NCBI RefSeq assembly: GCF_900106845.1
Contig: NZ_LT629850.1
Location: 1,282,839-1,333,939, forward strand
From: Romboutsia timonensis
GTDB lineage: Bacteria > Bacillota > Clostridia > Peptostreptococcales > Peptostreptococcaceae
Direction of reading: 5' to 3'
DNA: 51,101 bases
In this document: positions 16,043 to 25,845 of the stretch, one piece after another
Numbering within the stretch: position 1 is the stretch's first letter
Layout of the letters: each line of letters opens with the position of its first letter
The notes under the pieces: generated by a model
The model's input: only the letters and a program-made list of their open reading frames with translations
Told to the model about the DNA's origin: nothing
Databases searched by the model: none
Program-made: the position numbers and the translations under genes

Positions 16043-17353
16043 CTAATCTAATTTATTCCAAGGTACAACTTCGACTTCTCCAAACCATCTTTCTTTAAGT
16101 CTATTCGAGTACTCACCTTTATAGCCTATAAAAGAAAGAACTATAAGCTCAATATACTTTGTCCCTATTTGGATTATATTCCACATATCTTCTACTGTTA
16201 AATTAGCTCTATTATCTTTTCTAACCGGATGAACTATCTTGTTTCTAAAATATATTACAAGATCTACTCCATCATCAAACTTACCTCTTATCCAATCATC
16301 AAATAATTCAAGCTCATCACTTCCATGAGGTATATTACAAGCATTTAAAACCAATTTAATATTTTTAGAAGCATTATTTTGATCAAATTGCTCATCGTCT
16401 AATAAACCTTCTTTTTCTACAAGAATTATATATGAAAGAGCTTCTAAGGCAATTTGAATCGATATTATATTATTTTCTAAGGTTATATCTCCAAGTGATT
16501 CTATATACCAATCTATAACATGTTTTATAGCTGGTCCATAATAACCATCCTCTAATTTATTACACATAAGTGACAAATACTTTTCTATGTTATGATGATT
16601 TGAAATAGTGTCTGTCCAAGTTGGAACAAATCTAAAAGGTGTAACTATATTTTCTATCCATAGTCTATATGTATTATTATTATTTTTATATCCCTTAGCA
16701 AGACATATGCCTATATACCTACCACACATAAAACTAAGTGCTGTAGATATTCTATCTAAGCAATTTATAATACTATTAGTTTTAAAAGGTCTATTATCTT
16801 TTCGCCTAATGCGACCTATATGAGTTATTAGGAAACCTGATTTAGATTTTAGTTCATCATTAAGCTCTCTTCTATAATCATATCTTTTATCTATAGTAAT
16901 ATGAAAATCACCTATATCAAACTTTATTCTGCCTGCAAATAATTTATCAACATGCTTTATCAAATCACCTGGAAACTTATCTAAATTAACTATATTAAAA
17001 TCAACATAATCTACAAAAGAATTTTTCGATTTTATATGATTGTCATTTATATAACCCTCCATATTAAAATCATTTCTAGAATTTATAGTTATTGAGATTG
17101 GTTTATATCCATACATCTCAAGTATTGCATTGTCATAATCTAATTCTAAATCAACATCCTCGTCTTCAACGAATAGTATTTGTGCTTTAAAATTTATAGA
17201 TATGGGAGGAGTCATTTTGTAATAGATTATACCACTACATCTATATTTTCTGTCTAAGTAAATACAGAAACGTCCTTCATAAATGCTTATATCTTCATCT
17301 ATTTTGTACCTTAAATATTCAGAAGATATTGCATTTTTAATTACTTTAGCCAT
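16043..17353 (-). CDS. Uncharacterised 436-aa protein with a C-terminal HEPN-like RNase motif
   Basis: The N-terminal half (about residues 1-190) is predicted beta-rich (alternating hydrophobics such as ISINFKAQILFV and RIKFDIGDFHITID). The C-terminal half (about 195-436) is helical and contains IQIALEALSYIILVEKEG and, at 369-376, FRNKIVHP. Arg370 and His375 fit the R-x4-H signature of HEPN ribonucleases. This layout resembles ApeA-like and other HEPN proteins of anti-phage or stress systems; I do not recognise a named family. The ATG has a GGGGTGGG site. It is monocistronic, upstream of the ArsC-like gene on the same strand. Function is inferred, not shown. Confidence 0.6.
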   Translation of the reverse strand: MAKVIKNAISSEYLRYKIDEDISIYEGRFCIYLDRKYRCSGIIYYKMTPPISINFKAQILFVEDEDVDLELDYDNAILEMYGYKPISITINSRNDFNMEGYINDNHIKSKNSFVDYVDFNIVNLDKFPGDLIKHVDKLFAGRIKFDIGDFHITIDKRYDYRRELNDELKSKSGFLITHIGRIRRKDNRPFKTNSIINCLDRISTALSFMCGRYIGICLAKGYKNNNNTYRLWIENIVTPFRFVPTWTDTISNHHNIEKYLSLMCNKLEDGYYGPAIKHVIDWYIESLGDITLENNIISIQIALEALSYIILVEKEGLLDDEQFDQNNASKNIKLVLNACNIPHGSDELELFDDWIRGKFDDGVDLVIYFRNKIVHPVRKDNRANLTVEDMWNIIQIGTKYIELIVLSFIGYKGEYSNRLKERWFGEVEVVPWNKLD

Positions 17354-17477
17354 TTACCCACCCCTGTAATATTATAGTATATATTATTATATCATAATAA
17401 GTAGTTTAATATATAGATTTAAATTTTTAATATTATGGTATATAATTAATAAAATATGAAAATAAGAGGTGAATGAC

Positions 17478-18257
17478 TTGATAACTATAATATCTCCTGC
17501 AACTACTATGAATTTTGATAAAGATAGTAATTTAGAAAACTCTTCTAATCCAGTATTTAAAGAAGACGTAAATTATCTTATAAGTATACTAAAAGAACTA
17601 AATATAAAAGAAATAAGCGATTTAATGAATTTAAGTGAAGATTTATCTAAATTAAATTATGATAGATATCAAAACTTATTAGATTCTAATAATAAAAAGC
17701 TTCAAAGTATACTTGCTTTTGACGGAGAAGTATTTAATTCTATGAATACTTCAGATTTTAATGAATATGATTTTAACTTTGCAAATGACCATCTAAGGAT
17801 TTTATCTGGTTTATATGGAATATTATCCCCTTTAGATTTAATAGAGCCTTATAGACTTGAAATGAAAGCTAAACTTGAAAATAAAAATGGAAAAGATCTA
17901 TATAAGTTCTGGAAAAGTAAAATAACAGATTACATCATTAAAGAATTAGAAACTCATGAAAATAAAGTACTAATAAATTTAGCCTCATCAGAATATCTAA
18001 AATGTATAGACTTAAAACCTATAAAAAAAGATTTTAAGTTTATAGATGTAGTATTTAAAGATTATGATTTAAAAACAAATACATATAAAGTAAAAGGACT
18101 TTATGCTAAAAAAGCTCGTGGATATATGTGTAGATTCATAATAAAAAATAAAATAGATTCTGTTGATGATTTATTAAAGTTTAATATTGAAGGTTACACT
18201 TATAATGATGAACTATCGAACGGGGAAGTAATAACATTTACAAGAAAAAATATATAA
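17478..18257 (+). CDS. yaaA: YaaA family (UPF0246) peroxide-stress protein
   Basis: The start is taken as TTG at 17478, giving MITIISPATTMNF, the normal family N-terminus; AAGAGGTG at 17464-17471 is then 6 bases upstream and overlaps the alternative GTG at 17469. The product is 259 residues. Family signatures are RILSGLYGILSPLDLIEPYRLEM (in part, residues about 110-132), FINLASSEY-like VLINLASSEYLK and a C-terminal ARGYMCRFIIKN. In E. coli, YaaA lowers free iron and protects DNA during peroxide stress. It is divergent from the HEPN-motif gene and convergent with yihY. Confidence 0.9.
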   Translation: MITIISPATTMNFDKDSNLENSSNPVFKEDVNYLISILKELNIKEISDLMNLSEDLSKLNYDRYQNLLDSNNKKLQSILAFDGEVFNSMNTSDFNEYDFNFANDHLRILSGLYGILSPLDLIEPYRLEMKAKLENKNGKDLYKFWKSKITDYIIKELETHENKVLINLASSEYLKCIDLKPIKKDFKFIDVVFKDYDLKTNTYKVKGLYAKKARGYMCRFIIKNKIDSVDDLLKFNIEGYTYNDELSNGEVITFTRKNI

Positions 18258-18261
18258 ATAG

Positions 18262-18307
18262 AAAGAGTGTCTATTATTATATTAACCATATTTAGACACT
18301 CCCTTTT
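18262..18307. terminator. Terminator between convergent yaaA and yihY genes
   Basis: GAGTGTCTA (18265-18273) pairs with TAGACACTC (18293-18301), followed by CCTTTTTG on the plus strand. It overlaps the yihY stop codon. Confidence 0.65.
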
Positions 18308-19134
18308 TGTCTTTTTAGTTTTCTAAAGTATAATCGTACGTTTACTTCTAATCCTATTAATATAGACCAACTACTTAAATAAAGCCATGTTATTAAAACT
18401 ATAATTCCACCAATACTGCCATAGATAACTTCATAATTTGAATAATTGTTAGTATAGTAAGAATAGAAAAAAGATATTAAAAACCATGCTAATGTAGCTA
18501 TTATAGACCCAGGTATTACATCTTTTGTTTTTATATTCTTATTTGGTGTGTACTTATATAAATTAATCATTATAATTACAAGTGTAGATACACCTACTAC
18601 ATATCTAAGAATATTCCAAAGATATATAAATATCTTATCTAATCCTATAAGATTAAATATAAAGTATCCTATGGATTCTCCAAAAACCAATAGTATTATA
18701 GATGAAAAAATAAGAACAAAAATACTTATAGTAAAAATAAAACTAATTATAAATACTTTTATAAATGATCTTGTTTCTTTAACATTATAAGATTTATTCA
18801 TCCATCGAATTAATGATCTAATACCCCTTGACGATGTCCATAAGGTAAAAATAAAACTTAATATTAAAAATCCTAAACTTTTATTCTCAATTGCTGAATT
18901 TATTATAGACAATATTATATAAAATGCACTTTCTGGAATAACATTTTTTATTATTAAAATAGACTTATTTAAATGAAACGTTGGTATATAAACTATAATA
19001 CTTATAGTAAATATTAAAAATGGAAACATAGATAATAATAAATAAAAAGACAGTTCAGCAGCTTTGGAATTTATTTCACTATAATTAAATTTTCTAGAAA
19101 CACTCCTAATATATTCTGCATTTAATTTCTTCAT
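18292..19134 (-). CDS. YihY/BrkB family membrane protein
   Basis: A 280-residue integral membrane protein with about six hydrophobic segments. Family marks are AAELSFYLLLSMFPFLIF near the N-terminus, VIPESAFYIILSII, FTLWTSSRGIRSLIRWMN and the C-terminal IVLITWLYLSSWSILIGLEV. Members were once called RNase BN, which is now regarded as wrong; their actual transport or structural role is not settled. AGGGGT lies before the ATG. It is monocistronic. Confidence 0.88.
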   Translation of the reverse strand: MKKLNAEYIRSVSRKFNYSEINSKAAELSFYLLLSMFPFLIFTISIIVYIPTFHLNKSILIIKNVIPESAFYIILSIINSAIENKSLGFLILSFIFTLWTSSRGIRSLIRWMNKSYNVKETRSFIKVFIISFIFTISIFVLIFSSIILLVFGESIGYFIFNLIGLDKIFIYLWNILRYVVGVSTLVIIMINLYKYTPNKNIKTKDVIPGSIIATLAWFLISFFYSYYTNNYSNYEVIYGSIGGIIVLITWLYLSSWSILIGLEVNVRLYFRKLKRQKGSV

Positions 19135-19265
19135 ATATTACCCCTATAAAATTTGTATCTATATTATACATAGTATTTTAGATTGTATATATTAATTACT
19201 TATATTTTAAATTAATTTATATTATAAATTAGACTCTCTATTTACTTATATATCATTTAAAATAA

Positions 19266-19307
19266 AAGAGTTCTATTTAGTGAAAAGCAACACTATATAG
19301 AACTCTT
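19266..19307 (-). terminator. Strong terminator after phosphoglucomutase
   Basis: AAGAGTTCTATTTAGTG (19266-19282) pairs with CACTATATAGAACTCTT (19291-19307) with one mismatch. On the minus strand it is followed by TTATTTT. Confidence 0.88.
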
Positions 19308-19331
19308 ACTACATATTATTATATTAAACTA

Positions 19332-21068
19332 TTAACAGAAAAGCTTACTAGCAGCTTCTTTGTTTTCTATAACTAGACTATTAACAGTAGAATCTATGTA
19401 TTTATTTATATTATTAAGCTTATTAGTAGCTTCATTTTCATCTATACCTTTTACGGCTATATAGAATTTAAGCTTCGGTTCAGTTCCAGAAGGTCTTATA
19501 GCAACCCAAGATCCATCTTCTAAGAAGAACTTTAACACATCAGCTTTAGGAAGACCATCTACACCCTTTGAGTAATCTTTCATATCAATCACTTTAAAGT
19601 CTCCCATAGAACTTACTTCATTTTCTCTAAAGTAGCTTATAATATCTTTTATTTTAGCTAAACCTTCTATACCTTTTAATGTTATTGATATAGTTTTTTC
19701 TTTAAAGAATCCATATTTTTCATATAAAGACATTAAACCTTCATATAAGCTCATACCTTTTGAGTAGTAATAAGCAGCCATTTCAGATATTAAAACTGAA
19801 GCAACTACACCATCTTTATCTCTAGCATGAGTTCCAACTAAGTATCCATAACTTTCTTCATATCCGAATAAGTAAGTTTTTTCATTATTATTTTCTTCAA
19901 ATGACTTAATCTTTTCACCTATAAATTTAAATCCAGTTAAAACATTTAATACTTCTACATTATTAGCTTTAGCAATATCAGCACCAAACTCAGATGTAAC
20001 TATAGTTTTTATAAGTGTAGAGTTTTCTTTTAACTCACCTTTTTCTTTTAATCCTTCTATTATGTAGTCAGTTAAAAGTCCTCCTATTTGGTTTCCAGTT
20101 AAAAGTGCATAATCTCCAGTAGTAGTCTTAACAGCTACACCAACTCTATCACAATCAGGATCAGTTGCTATAACTAAATCAGCACCATTTTCTTTAGCTA
20201 ATTCTATACCTCTAGTTAAAGCTTTTTGCTCTTCTGGGTTAGGATATTCTATACCAGCAAAGTTAGGGTCTGGATTTTCCTCTTCTTTAACAACTAATAT
20301 ATTTTCAAATCCAACCTCTGATAAAGCACGTCTTATTGGTTTATTACCAGTACCGCAAAGTGGAGTAAACACTATTTTAAATTCTTTTCCTACTTTTTCT
20401 ATTAACTCTTTTCTTATAACTTGTTTTTTAACAGCTTCAATAAATTCAGTATCTGCTTTTTCATCTAATGTCACAACTAAATTTTTATTTTCTTCTGTTA
20501 TAGTAGGTATTGTACTATAATCATGTATGCTGTTTATTTCTTCTGTTATAGCATTTGCAATATGTGGCATAACTTGAGCTCCATCTTCCCAGTATACTTT
20601 GTATCCATTATATTCTGGTGGATTGTGACTAGCAGTTATAACTATACCAGCTATAGTATTTAAGTTTCTAACTGCAAAAGATAACTCAGGAGTAGTTCTT
20701 AAAGAGTCAAATATATATGCTTTTATACCACAAGCCGCTAATGTATTTGCTGCTTCTATACAAAACTCTCTAGACATATGTCTATTATCGTGAGCTATTA
20801 CAACACCTCTATTTTTTTCTTCTTCAGTAGTGTTCTTTATTATGTAATTAGCAAGACCAAAAGTAGCTCTTCTTACTGTATATATATTAATTCTATTAGT
20901 TCCAGCAGCTATAACACCTCTTAATCCTGCTGTACCAAATTCTAAATCCTTGTAAAATCTATCTTCAATTTCTTTTTCATTACCTTCTAAATTTAATAGT
21001 TCTTCCTTAGTTTCTTTGTCAAAGTATGGATTATTTCTCCATTCATTATACTTATCCATATAGTTCAT
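19332..21068 (-). CDS. pgcA: Phosphoglucomutase / phosphomannomutase (PgcA type)
   Basis: A 578-residue cytoplasmic enzyme interconverting glucose-6-phosphate and glucose-1-phosphate. The four family loops are present: phosphoserine loop TASHNPPEYNG with Ser147, metal loop DPDCDRVG, sugar-binding loop GYEESYGY and phosphate-binding RPSGTEPKLKFY. Length fits the Bacillus PgcA group. AGGGGGG lies 10 bases before the ATG at 21068; a second in-frame ATG three codons on is possible. Its product, glucose-1-phosphate, feeds RmlA and UDP-glucose synthesis, so it links to the glycan operon at 22180-33828, though it is transcribed separately. Confidence 0.95.
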   Translation of the reverse strand: MNYMDKYNEWRNNPYFDKETKEELLNLEGNEKEIEDRFYKDLEFGTAGLRGVIAAGTNRINIYTVRRATFGLANYIIKNTTEEEKNRGVVIAHDNRHMSREFCIEAANTLAACGIKAYIFDSLRTTPELSFAVRNLNTIAGIVITASHNPPEYNGYKVYWEDGAQVMPHIANAITEEINSIHDYSTIPTITEENKNLVVTLDEKADTEFIEAVKKQVIRKELIEKVGKEFKIVFTPLCGTGNKPIRRALSEVGFENILVVKEEENPDPNFAGIEYPNPEEQKALTRGIELAKENGADLVIATDPDCDRVGVAVKTTTGDYALLTGNQIGGLLTDYIIEGLKEKGELKENSTLIKTIVTSEFGADIAKANNVEVLNVLTGFKFIGEKIKSFEENNNEKTYLFGYEESYGYLVGTHARDKDGVVASVLISEMAAYYYSKGMSLYEGLMSLYEKYGFFKEKTISITLKGIEGLAKIKDIISYFRENEVSSMGDFKVIDMKDYSKGVDGLPKADVLKFFLEDGSWVAIRPSGTEPKLKFYIAVKGIDENEATNKLNNINKYIDSTVNSLVIENKEAASKLFC

Positions 21069-21186
21069 TATAAAAATGCCCCCCTTAAATTACTTATATT
21101 TTGATGTTATCTATTTATGTATATTTTATACTGTTTTAATATTTTAGTAAAGATTTACTTATATAGTCAATAACTGGTACTTACTT

Positions 21187-21978
21187 TTAATTTAATATGT
21201 ATATGTCAATTGTTCGTCTTCCCCAGCTATATGCATCTGTTTCACTTCCCATAAAGATATCTATTTTATTTCCTTTTATAGCTCCACCACAATCTTCTGC
21301 AGTAAATGTCATATTAAATTTTGGAATATATACCTTAGTTCCATAAGGAATTACTTTTGGATCAACAGCTATTGTTCCCCATTTAGGTTTTGTACCTGTT
21401 GCAGTTATTGTGCCTGTTGCATAAGCTGTTGAAACAACACTCATTTGCCTCGAGTTACTTCCCCTTGAAGCTACCATAATCTCTTCTTTTATTCCCTTTT
21501 TTATAACTTTATTAGTTGGACTCTTTACTACTTTTTCTGATACTAGATTTTTATCAACTAATTTACCATCTTCATAAATTAGTTCATATATCATTTCTTT
21601 TTCTCCATCTTTTCCTTCCTGATCTATTTTAGTTTCTCCTTTTGATAAATTATCATCTTCATTTATAGTTATTTCAAACGGTATTTTTTCATACTCTTTT
21701 TTCTCTTTTATATCAACATTTACTATATTTATTTCCATATAGTCTTTTAGCTCATCATTTAAATTAGGTGTTATCTTGTCATTATTATCGTATTTTATAC
21801 CTTTTTCATCTAATAAGTCCTTTATATTTTTTTTAAATGATGATGTGATTATAACTTTATCATTTACAATTATTTTGATTTGTTCTTTTTTTAGTGTCCA
21901 ATATGAAAACAATGATATTATCAGTATTAAAACAGAAAATAAAAATACAACTATTTTATGTTTCTCCTTAATCCTCAT
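21187..21978 (-). CDS. DUF348/G5/3D-domain cell-wall protein
   Basis: The start is the ATG at 21978 because AAGGAGGAG lies immediately upstream (5-base spacing); the ATG at 21999 precedes that site. The 263-residue protein has one N-terminal membrane anchor or signal (KIVVFLFSVLILIISLFSYW), a DUF348-like ubiquitin-fold segment (KIIVNDKVIITSSFKKNIKD), a G5-like segment (YEKIPFEITI...VVKSPTNKVIKKG) and a C-terminal 3D domain with the conserved Asp residues (MSVVSTAYATG, IAVDPKVIPYGTKVYI, AEDCGGAIKGNKIDIFM). The 3D domain is related to MltA/Rpf-type lytic enzymes, so a peptidoglycan role at the cell surface is likely. Confidence 0.88.
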   Translation of the reverse strand: MRIKEKHKIVVFLFSVLILIISLFSYWTLKKEQIKIIVNDKVIITSSFKKNIKDLLDEKGIKYDNNDKITPNLNDELKDYMEINIVNVDIKEKKEYEKIPFEITINEDDNLSKGETKIDQEGKDGEKEMIYELIYEDGKLVDKNLVSEKVVKSPTNKVIKKGIKEEIMVASRGSNSRQMSVVSTAYATGTITATGTKPKWGTIAVDPKVIPYGTKVYIPKFNMTFTAEDCGGAIKGNKIDIFMGSETDAYSWGRRTIDIYILN

Positions 21979-22095
21979 ATTCTCCTCCTTAAAATTCATA
22001 TTATTTTCAAATTTATCCGTGCTATAGCTTGTTTTTAAATATATATTAATAAATTAAAAAAATATGTAACAAATTTGTAACGCATATAAAAAAAT

Positions 22096-22123
22096 AAAGA
22101 GAATAGAATTACCTATTCTCTTT
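22096..22123 (-). terminator. Terminator of the surface-glycan operon
   Basis: AAAGAGAATAG (22096-22106) pairs with CTATTCTCTTT (22113-22123). On the minus strand a run of T (ATTTTTTTA) follows, so it ends the rml operon. Confidence 0.88.
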
Positions 22124-22179
22124 AAAACTATTTTTAAAATATATTCGTCATAACTACATTTCTAAGAATGTATTTAAGT

Positions 22180-23136
22180 TTATAACATTTTAGTATACCA
22201 CTTTATAGTATCTAGTATCCCTTTTTCAAAACTATATACAGGCTTCCAATTAAGAGCTGTTTTTATTTTTGTTGAATCTATAGCATATCTTAAATCATGA
22301 CCTGGTCTATCATTCACATATTTTATAAGTTTTTCTGATTTTCCAAGTTCCTTTAAAATTATTTTTACAACATCTATATTTGATTTTTCATTATTTCCAC
22401 CTATATTATATATTTCTCCAATTTTCCCTTCGTGTATTATTAAATCAATAGCCGTACAATGATCATATACATGTAACCAATCCCTTACATTGAGTCCATT
22501 ACCATATACAGGAAGATTATCATTATTTATAGCTTTAGATATCATTAATGGAATTAACTTTTCTAAGTGTTGGTAAGGTCCATAGTTATTAGAGCATCTG
22601 GATATGGTTATAGGTAAGCTATATGTTCTATAGTAAGATTTTACTAGCATATCAGCTGATGCTTTTGAAGCCGAATATGGTGAACTTGGATTTAATGGAG
22701 TCTTCTCAGTAAATAGGATACTTTTATCATCTAGTGGTAATTCTCCATAAACTTCATCTGTAGATATTTGATGAAATCTTTTTATATTGTATTTTCTACA
22801 AGCATCTAATAATACTTGAGTACCCAATATATTGGTTATAGTAAAAATTTGTGGGTTTAATATTGAATTATCTACATGAGATTCAGCTGCAAAATTTATT
22901 ACTATATCAAATTTTTCGTTTTCAAATAATTTAAATATAAATTCTTGGTCTACTATATCTCCATGTATGAATCTGTAGTTTTTATTATCTTCAATATCTT
23001 TTAAGTTATCTAAATTAGCAGCATATGTTAGCTTATCTAAATTGATAACTTGATAATCATTGTACTTTGATAATATATAATGTATGAAGTTAGACCCTAT
23101 AAAACCAGCTCCACCAGTTATCAATACCTTTTTCAT
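22180..23136 (-). CDS. rmlB: dTDP-glucose 4,6-dehydratase
   Basis: The second step of dTDP-L-rhamnose synthesis. The start is the ATG at 23136 (MKKVLITGGAGFIGSN), not an upstream in-frame codon, since it overlaps the rmlD stop as ATGA, implying translational coupling. The 318-residue protein has the GGAGFIGSN NAD site, STDEVYGELP, and the catalytic YSASK motif (SPYSASKASADMLV). Length is normal for the family. It is the last gene of a ten-gene minus-strand operon and is followed by a terminator. Confidence 0.95.
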   Translation of the reverse strand: MKKVLITGGAGFIGSNFIHYILSKYNDYQVINLDKLTYAANLDNLKDIEDNKNYRFIHGDIVDQEFIFKLFENEKFDIVINFAAESHVDNSILNPQIFTITNILGTQVLLDACRKYNIKRFHQISTDEVYGELPLDDKSILFTEKTPLNPSSPYSASKASADMLVKSYYRTYSLPITISRCSNNYGPYQHLEKLIPLMISKAINNDNLPVYGNGLNVRDWLHVYDHCTAIDLIIHEGKIGEIYNIGGNNEKSNIDVVKIILKELGKSEKLIKYVNDRPGHDLRYAIDSTKIKTALNWKPVYSFEKGILDTIKWYTKML

Positions 23137-23990
23137 ATTAATAAATCCCTTCTTCGTATTAAATAGTCTTTTAATGCATCTTCCCAATGAGGCAAAGGTT
23201 TAAATCCATACTCAATTAATTTATCTTTACTTAATTTACTATTCAGTGGTCTTTTAGCTCTAGATGCATATTCATTACTGTTTATTGCCTTTATATCAAT
23301 ATTTATATTAGCTAATTTAAATATAGTATCTGCAAACTCATACCAACTACAATATCCTTCATTAGTCGCATGATATAATCCATATTTACTAGTTTCAAGC
23401 ATATCTACTAGAAGCCTTGATAAATCTTTTGTATATGTTGGAGATCCTATTTGATCATTTACTATACTCAATTGATTATTGGCTTTAGAAAGGCGTAACA
23501 TAGTTTCTATAAAGTTCTTTCCATTAATATTAAATACCCAAGATGTTCTAACTATATAGTATTTATCTAGTATCTCCTGCACATATTTCTCACCAGCTAG
23601 CTTACTTTCTCCATATATATTGATAGGGTTTGTTTCATCATTTTCTGTATATTCACCATCCTTTGTTCCATCAAATACATAATCTGTACTTATATAAATC
23701 ATTGGGATATCTAATATTTTAGCGCATTTAACTATATGTTTCGTTGCAGTTGCATTTATTTTTATACATAAGTCTTTTTCATCTTCAGCTTTGTCTACTT
23801 GTGTGTATGCAGCACAATGTACTATAGCTTCACAGTTACTATTTAATATATAATTTCTAATACTATCTTCACTACATAAATTAAATTCAGAGCGATTTGG
23901 TGATAGTGTAGAATAACCTCTTTTTAATAATTCTTTTACAACATCGCTTCCTAATTGACCAGTAGATCCTGTAACTAATATATTATTCAT
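23133..23990 (-). CDS. rmlD: dTDP-4-dehydrorhamnose reductase
   Basis: The last step of dTDP-L-rhamnose synthesis, using NAD(P)H. The start is ATG at 23990 (MNNILVTGSTGQLGSD), with CGGAG 10 bases upstream; a TTG three codons earlier is less likely. The 285-residue protein shows the Rossmann motif GSTGQLG, HCAAYTQVDKAE, STDYVFDG and the YGESKLAGE catalytic region. It overlaps rmlB by 4 bases and lies immediately after rmlC. Confidence 0.95.
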   Translation of the reverse strand: MNNILVTGSTGQLGSDVVKELLKRGYSTLSPNRSEFNLCSEDSIRNYILNSNCEAIVHCAAYTQVDKAEDEKDLCIKINATATKHIVKCAKILDIPMIYISTDYVFDGTKDGEYTENDETNPINIYGESKLAGEKYVQEILDKYYIVRTSWVFNINGKNFIETMLRLSKANNQLSIVNDQIGSPTYTKDLSRLLVDMLETSKYGLYHATNEGYCSWYEFADTIFKLANINIDIKAINSNEYASRAKRPLNSKLSKDKLIEYGFKPLPHWEDALKDYLIRRRDLLI

Positions 23991-23995
23991 TGTAA

Positions 23996-24568
23996 TCAAT
24001 CTCCGTTGTATTTAAATGGACTATTGAATTCTTTAAAAGTAGAATGGAGTTTATCTTTATCTGATAGTATTATTTCATTTATATCCTTTATTGGCCAATT
24101 TATATTTAATGTAGGGTCATTCCAAAGTATTCCAGATTCAGCATTATGATTATAGAAATCAGTGCATTTATATACAAAGGTTGCCGTATCAGATAATACT
24201 AAAAATCCATGAGCAAACCCTTCTGGTATATAAAGCTGTCTTTTATTTTCTTCTGAGAGTATTACACCCTCATATTGACCATATGTGGGTGATCCTTTTC
24301 TTAGGTCTACTGCTACGTCATATACCTCTCCTTGTGTTACTCTTACTAGTTTTCCTTGAGTATTTTGTGTTTGAAAGTGTAGTCCTCTTAGGACCCATTT
24401 TTTAGATTTAGATTCATTATCTTGGACAAAATTCATTTTTAGACCTGCTTCAAAAAAATCTTTTTTGTTGTATGATTCAAAAAAGTATCCTCTATTGTCT
24501 CCATATATATTTGTCTCTATTATATATAGATGTTTTATTTTAGTCTGTATAAAATTAAACTTATTCAT
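23996..24568 (-). CDS. rmlC: dTDP-4-dehydrorhamnose 3,5-epimerase
   Basis: A 190-residue cupin-fold epimerase, third step of dTDP-L-rhamnose synthesis. Signatures are DNRGYFFESYN, VLRGLHFQ with the catalytic His, GEVYDVAVDLRKGSPTYG and IPEGFAHGFLVL. AGGAG precedes the ATG. It is followed 5 bases later by the likely rmlD start. No anomaly is seen. Confidence 0.95.
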   Translation of the reverse strand: MNKFNFIQTKIKHLYIIETNIYGDNRGYFFESYNKKDFFEAGLKMNFVQDNESKSKKWVLRGLHFQTQNTQGKLVRVTQGEVYDVAVDLRKGSPTYGQYEGVILSEENKRQLYIPEGFAHGFLVLSDTATFVYKCTDFYNHNAESGILWNDPTLNINWPIKDINEIILSDKDKLHSTFKEFNSPFKYNGD

Positions 24569-24630
24569 ATTAATACTCCTATATGGATTTTATTGTTTTT
24601 TAATATAATATATTTCAATCTTTATTATTT

Positions 24631-25782
24631 TTATATTAAATCACATCTTTTTTTTAACTCATCAATATATTTTTCCATAATCGGATCATAAACTTTATTA
24701 CAATCTTTATCTATTCTTGTAAAAAATTCTTGAATATACTCCTCATTAATATGTTTCCCATTTTTTCTTCTACACTTCTCAATACAGTCTTCCCTTGATT
24801 TAATGTAATAATGATTTATACGAATTTTATTACAAGTTGAATTCTTGAAAAAGCAACTTTCAATGCGTTTTCCATTTTCACTTACACAATAAAAAGGTTC
24901 TCTATATATAGCTGAGTGTGGCTCTATATTAAATGCAATAGTAACTCTTGGATTACATATTGTTTTTATATGCTTATTTAAATCATAATTATCATATGCT
25001 CTGTACTTATAATTTTCAACTACTAGCCCATCTATTTTTTTTTCATTATATGAAGATCCGTACACTCTCCAATTAATTCCTATACCCCCACAATTTTCAT
25101 ACCTATAAAATATGTCATCAATAACTTCTATTATATTCTTTCTATTTACAGGTACAATAAACTCATCTACGTCAATAAAACCCATATATTTAGTATCATA
25201 TTTGTATTTATATAAAGAATCATTATACGCTGCCAATTGAGCTTCTAGCCGAGTAGAGTAAACTCCTTTCGTAGGCCAATAAGTGTAAGTTACAATTCCT
25301 TGACTTATATAACTAGATAATTTTTTATATAAATCGTCACTACTTTCATTGTCATAAATATAAAAATGAGTTACTCCTATCATTCTGTGAAATTCAATCC
25401 ATTCTTTAATATAAAAAGCTTCATTTTTTACTATTAAAGTAAGTGATAAAATATCATTATTAACAATTATATTTTCTTGTACTTTATCTAATAAACTACC
25501 CGTTATATTGTCTAATACTATTAAAACATTATCTTTATTATCTTCATTAATTATATGAAGCAAATCGTCATTATATTTATTTAAGATATCTATAATTGTA
25601 TTATTCTTCAAGCAAGAATATTCTTCTAAATATTGTTTAAATTTAGTAATAATCTTTTGTATATTATCAACAGCTATATTAATTGATAGATTATTGTTGA
25701 TTAATAAATTTCGTTCTTTCTTAATGGATGATTTTATGCTTAATGTTAGATTAATGATATCATCATATACTTCTTTAATCAA
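24631..25782 (-). CDS. Glycosyltransferase, family 92-like
   Basis: A 383-residue protein with a TTG start at 25782 (AAAGGAG 9 bases upstream). Residues 1-125 are helical and unassigned. The GT-A domain begins near 128 with LSLTLIVKNEAFYIKEWIEF, then GVTHFYIYDNESSD, and a metal-binding DxD-like motif in FIDVDEFIVP. This pattern fits GT92/DUF23-type transferases, which use nucleotide sugars at the cytoplasmic face of the membrane. The C-terminal RINHYYIKS and SREDCIEKCRRKNG also suit that group. It is a member of the rhamnose/glucuronate glycan operon. The transferred sugar is unknown. Confidence 0.8.
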   Translation of the reverse strand: MIKEVYDDIINLTLSIKSSIKKERNLLINNNLSINIAVDNIQKIITKFKQYLEEYSCLKNNTIIDILNKYNDDLLHIINEDNKDNVLIVLDNITGSLLDKVQENIIVNNDILSLTLIVKNEAFYIKEWIEFHRMIGVTHFYIYDNESSDDLYKKLSSYISQGIVTYTYWPTKGVYSTRLEAQLAAYNDSLYKYKYDTKYMGFIDVDEFIVPVNRKNIIEVIDDIFYRYENCGGIGINWRVYGSSYNEKKIDGLVVENYKYRAYDNYDLNKHIKTICNPRVTIAFNIEPHSAIYREPFYCVSENGKRIESCFFKNSTCNKIRINHYYIKSREDCIEKCRRKNGKHINEEYIQEFFTRIDKDCNKVYDPIMEKYIDELKKRCDLI

Positions 25783-25845
25783 ATAGTAAAACTCCTTTCA
25801 AATAAATTTTAAATATGTTTTATAAATACTTACATTAAATTAATA

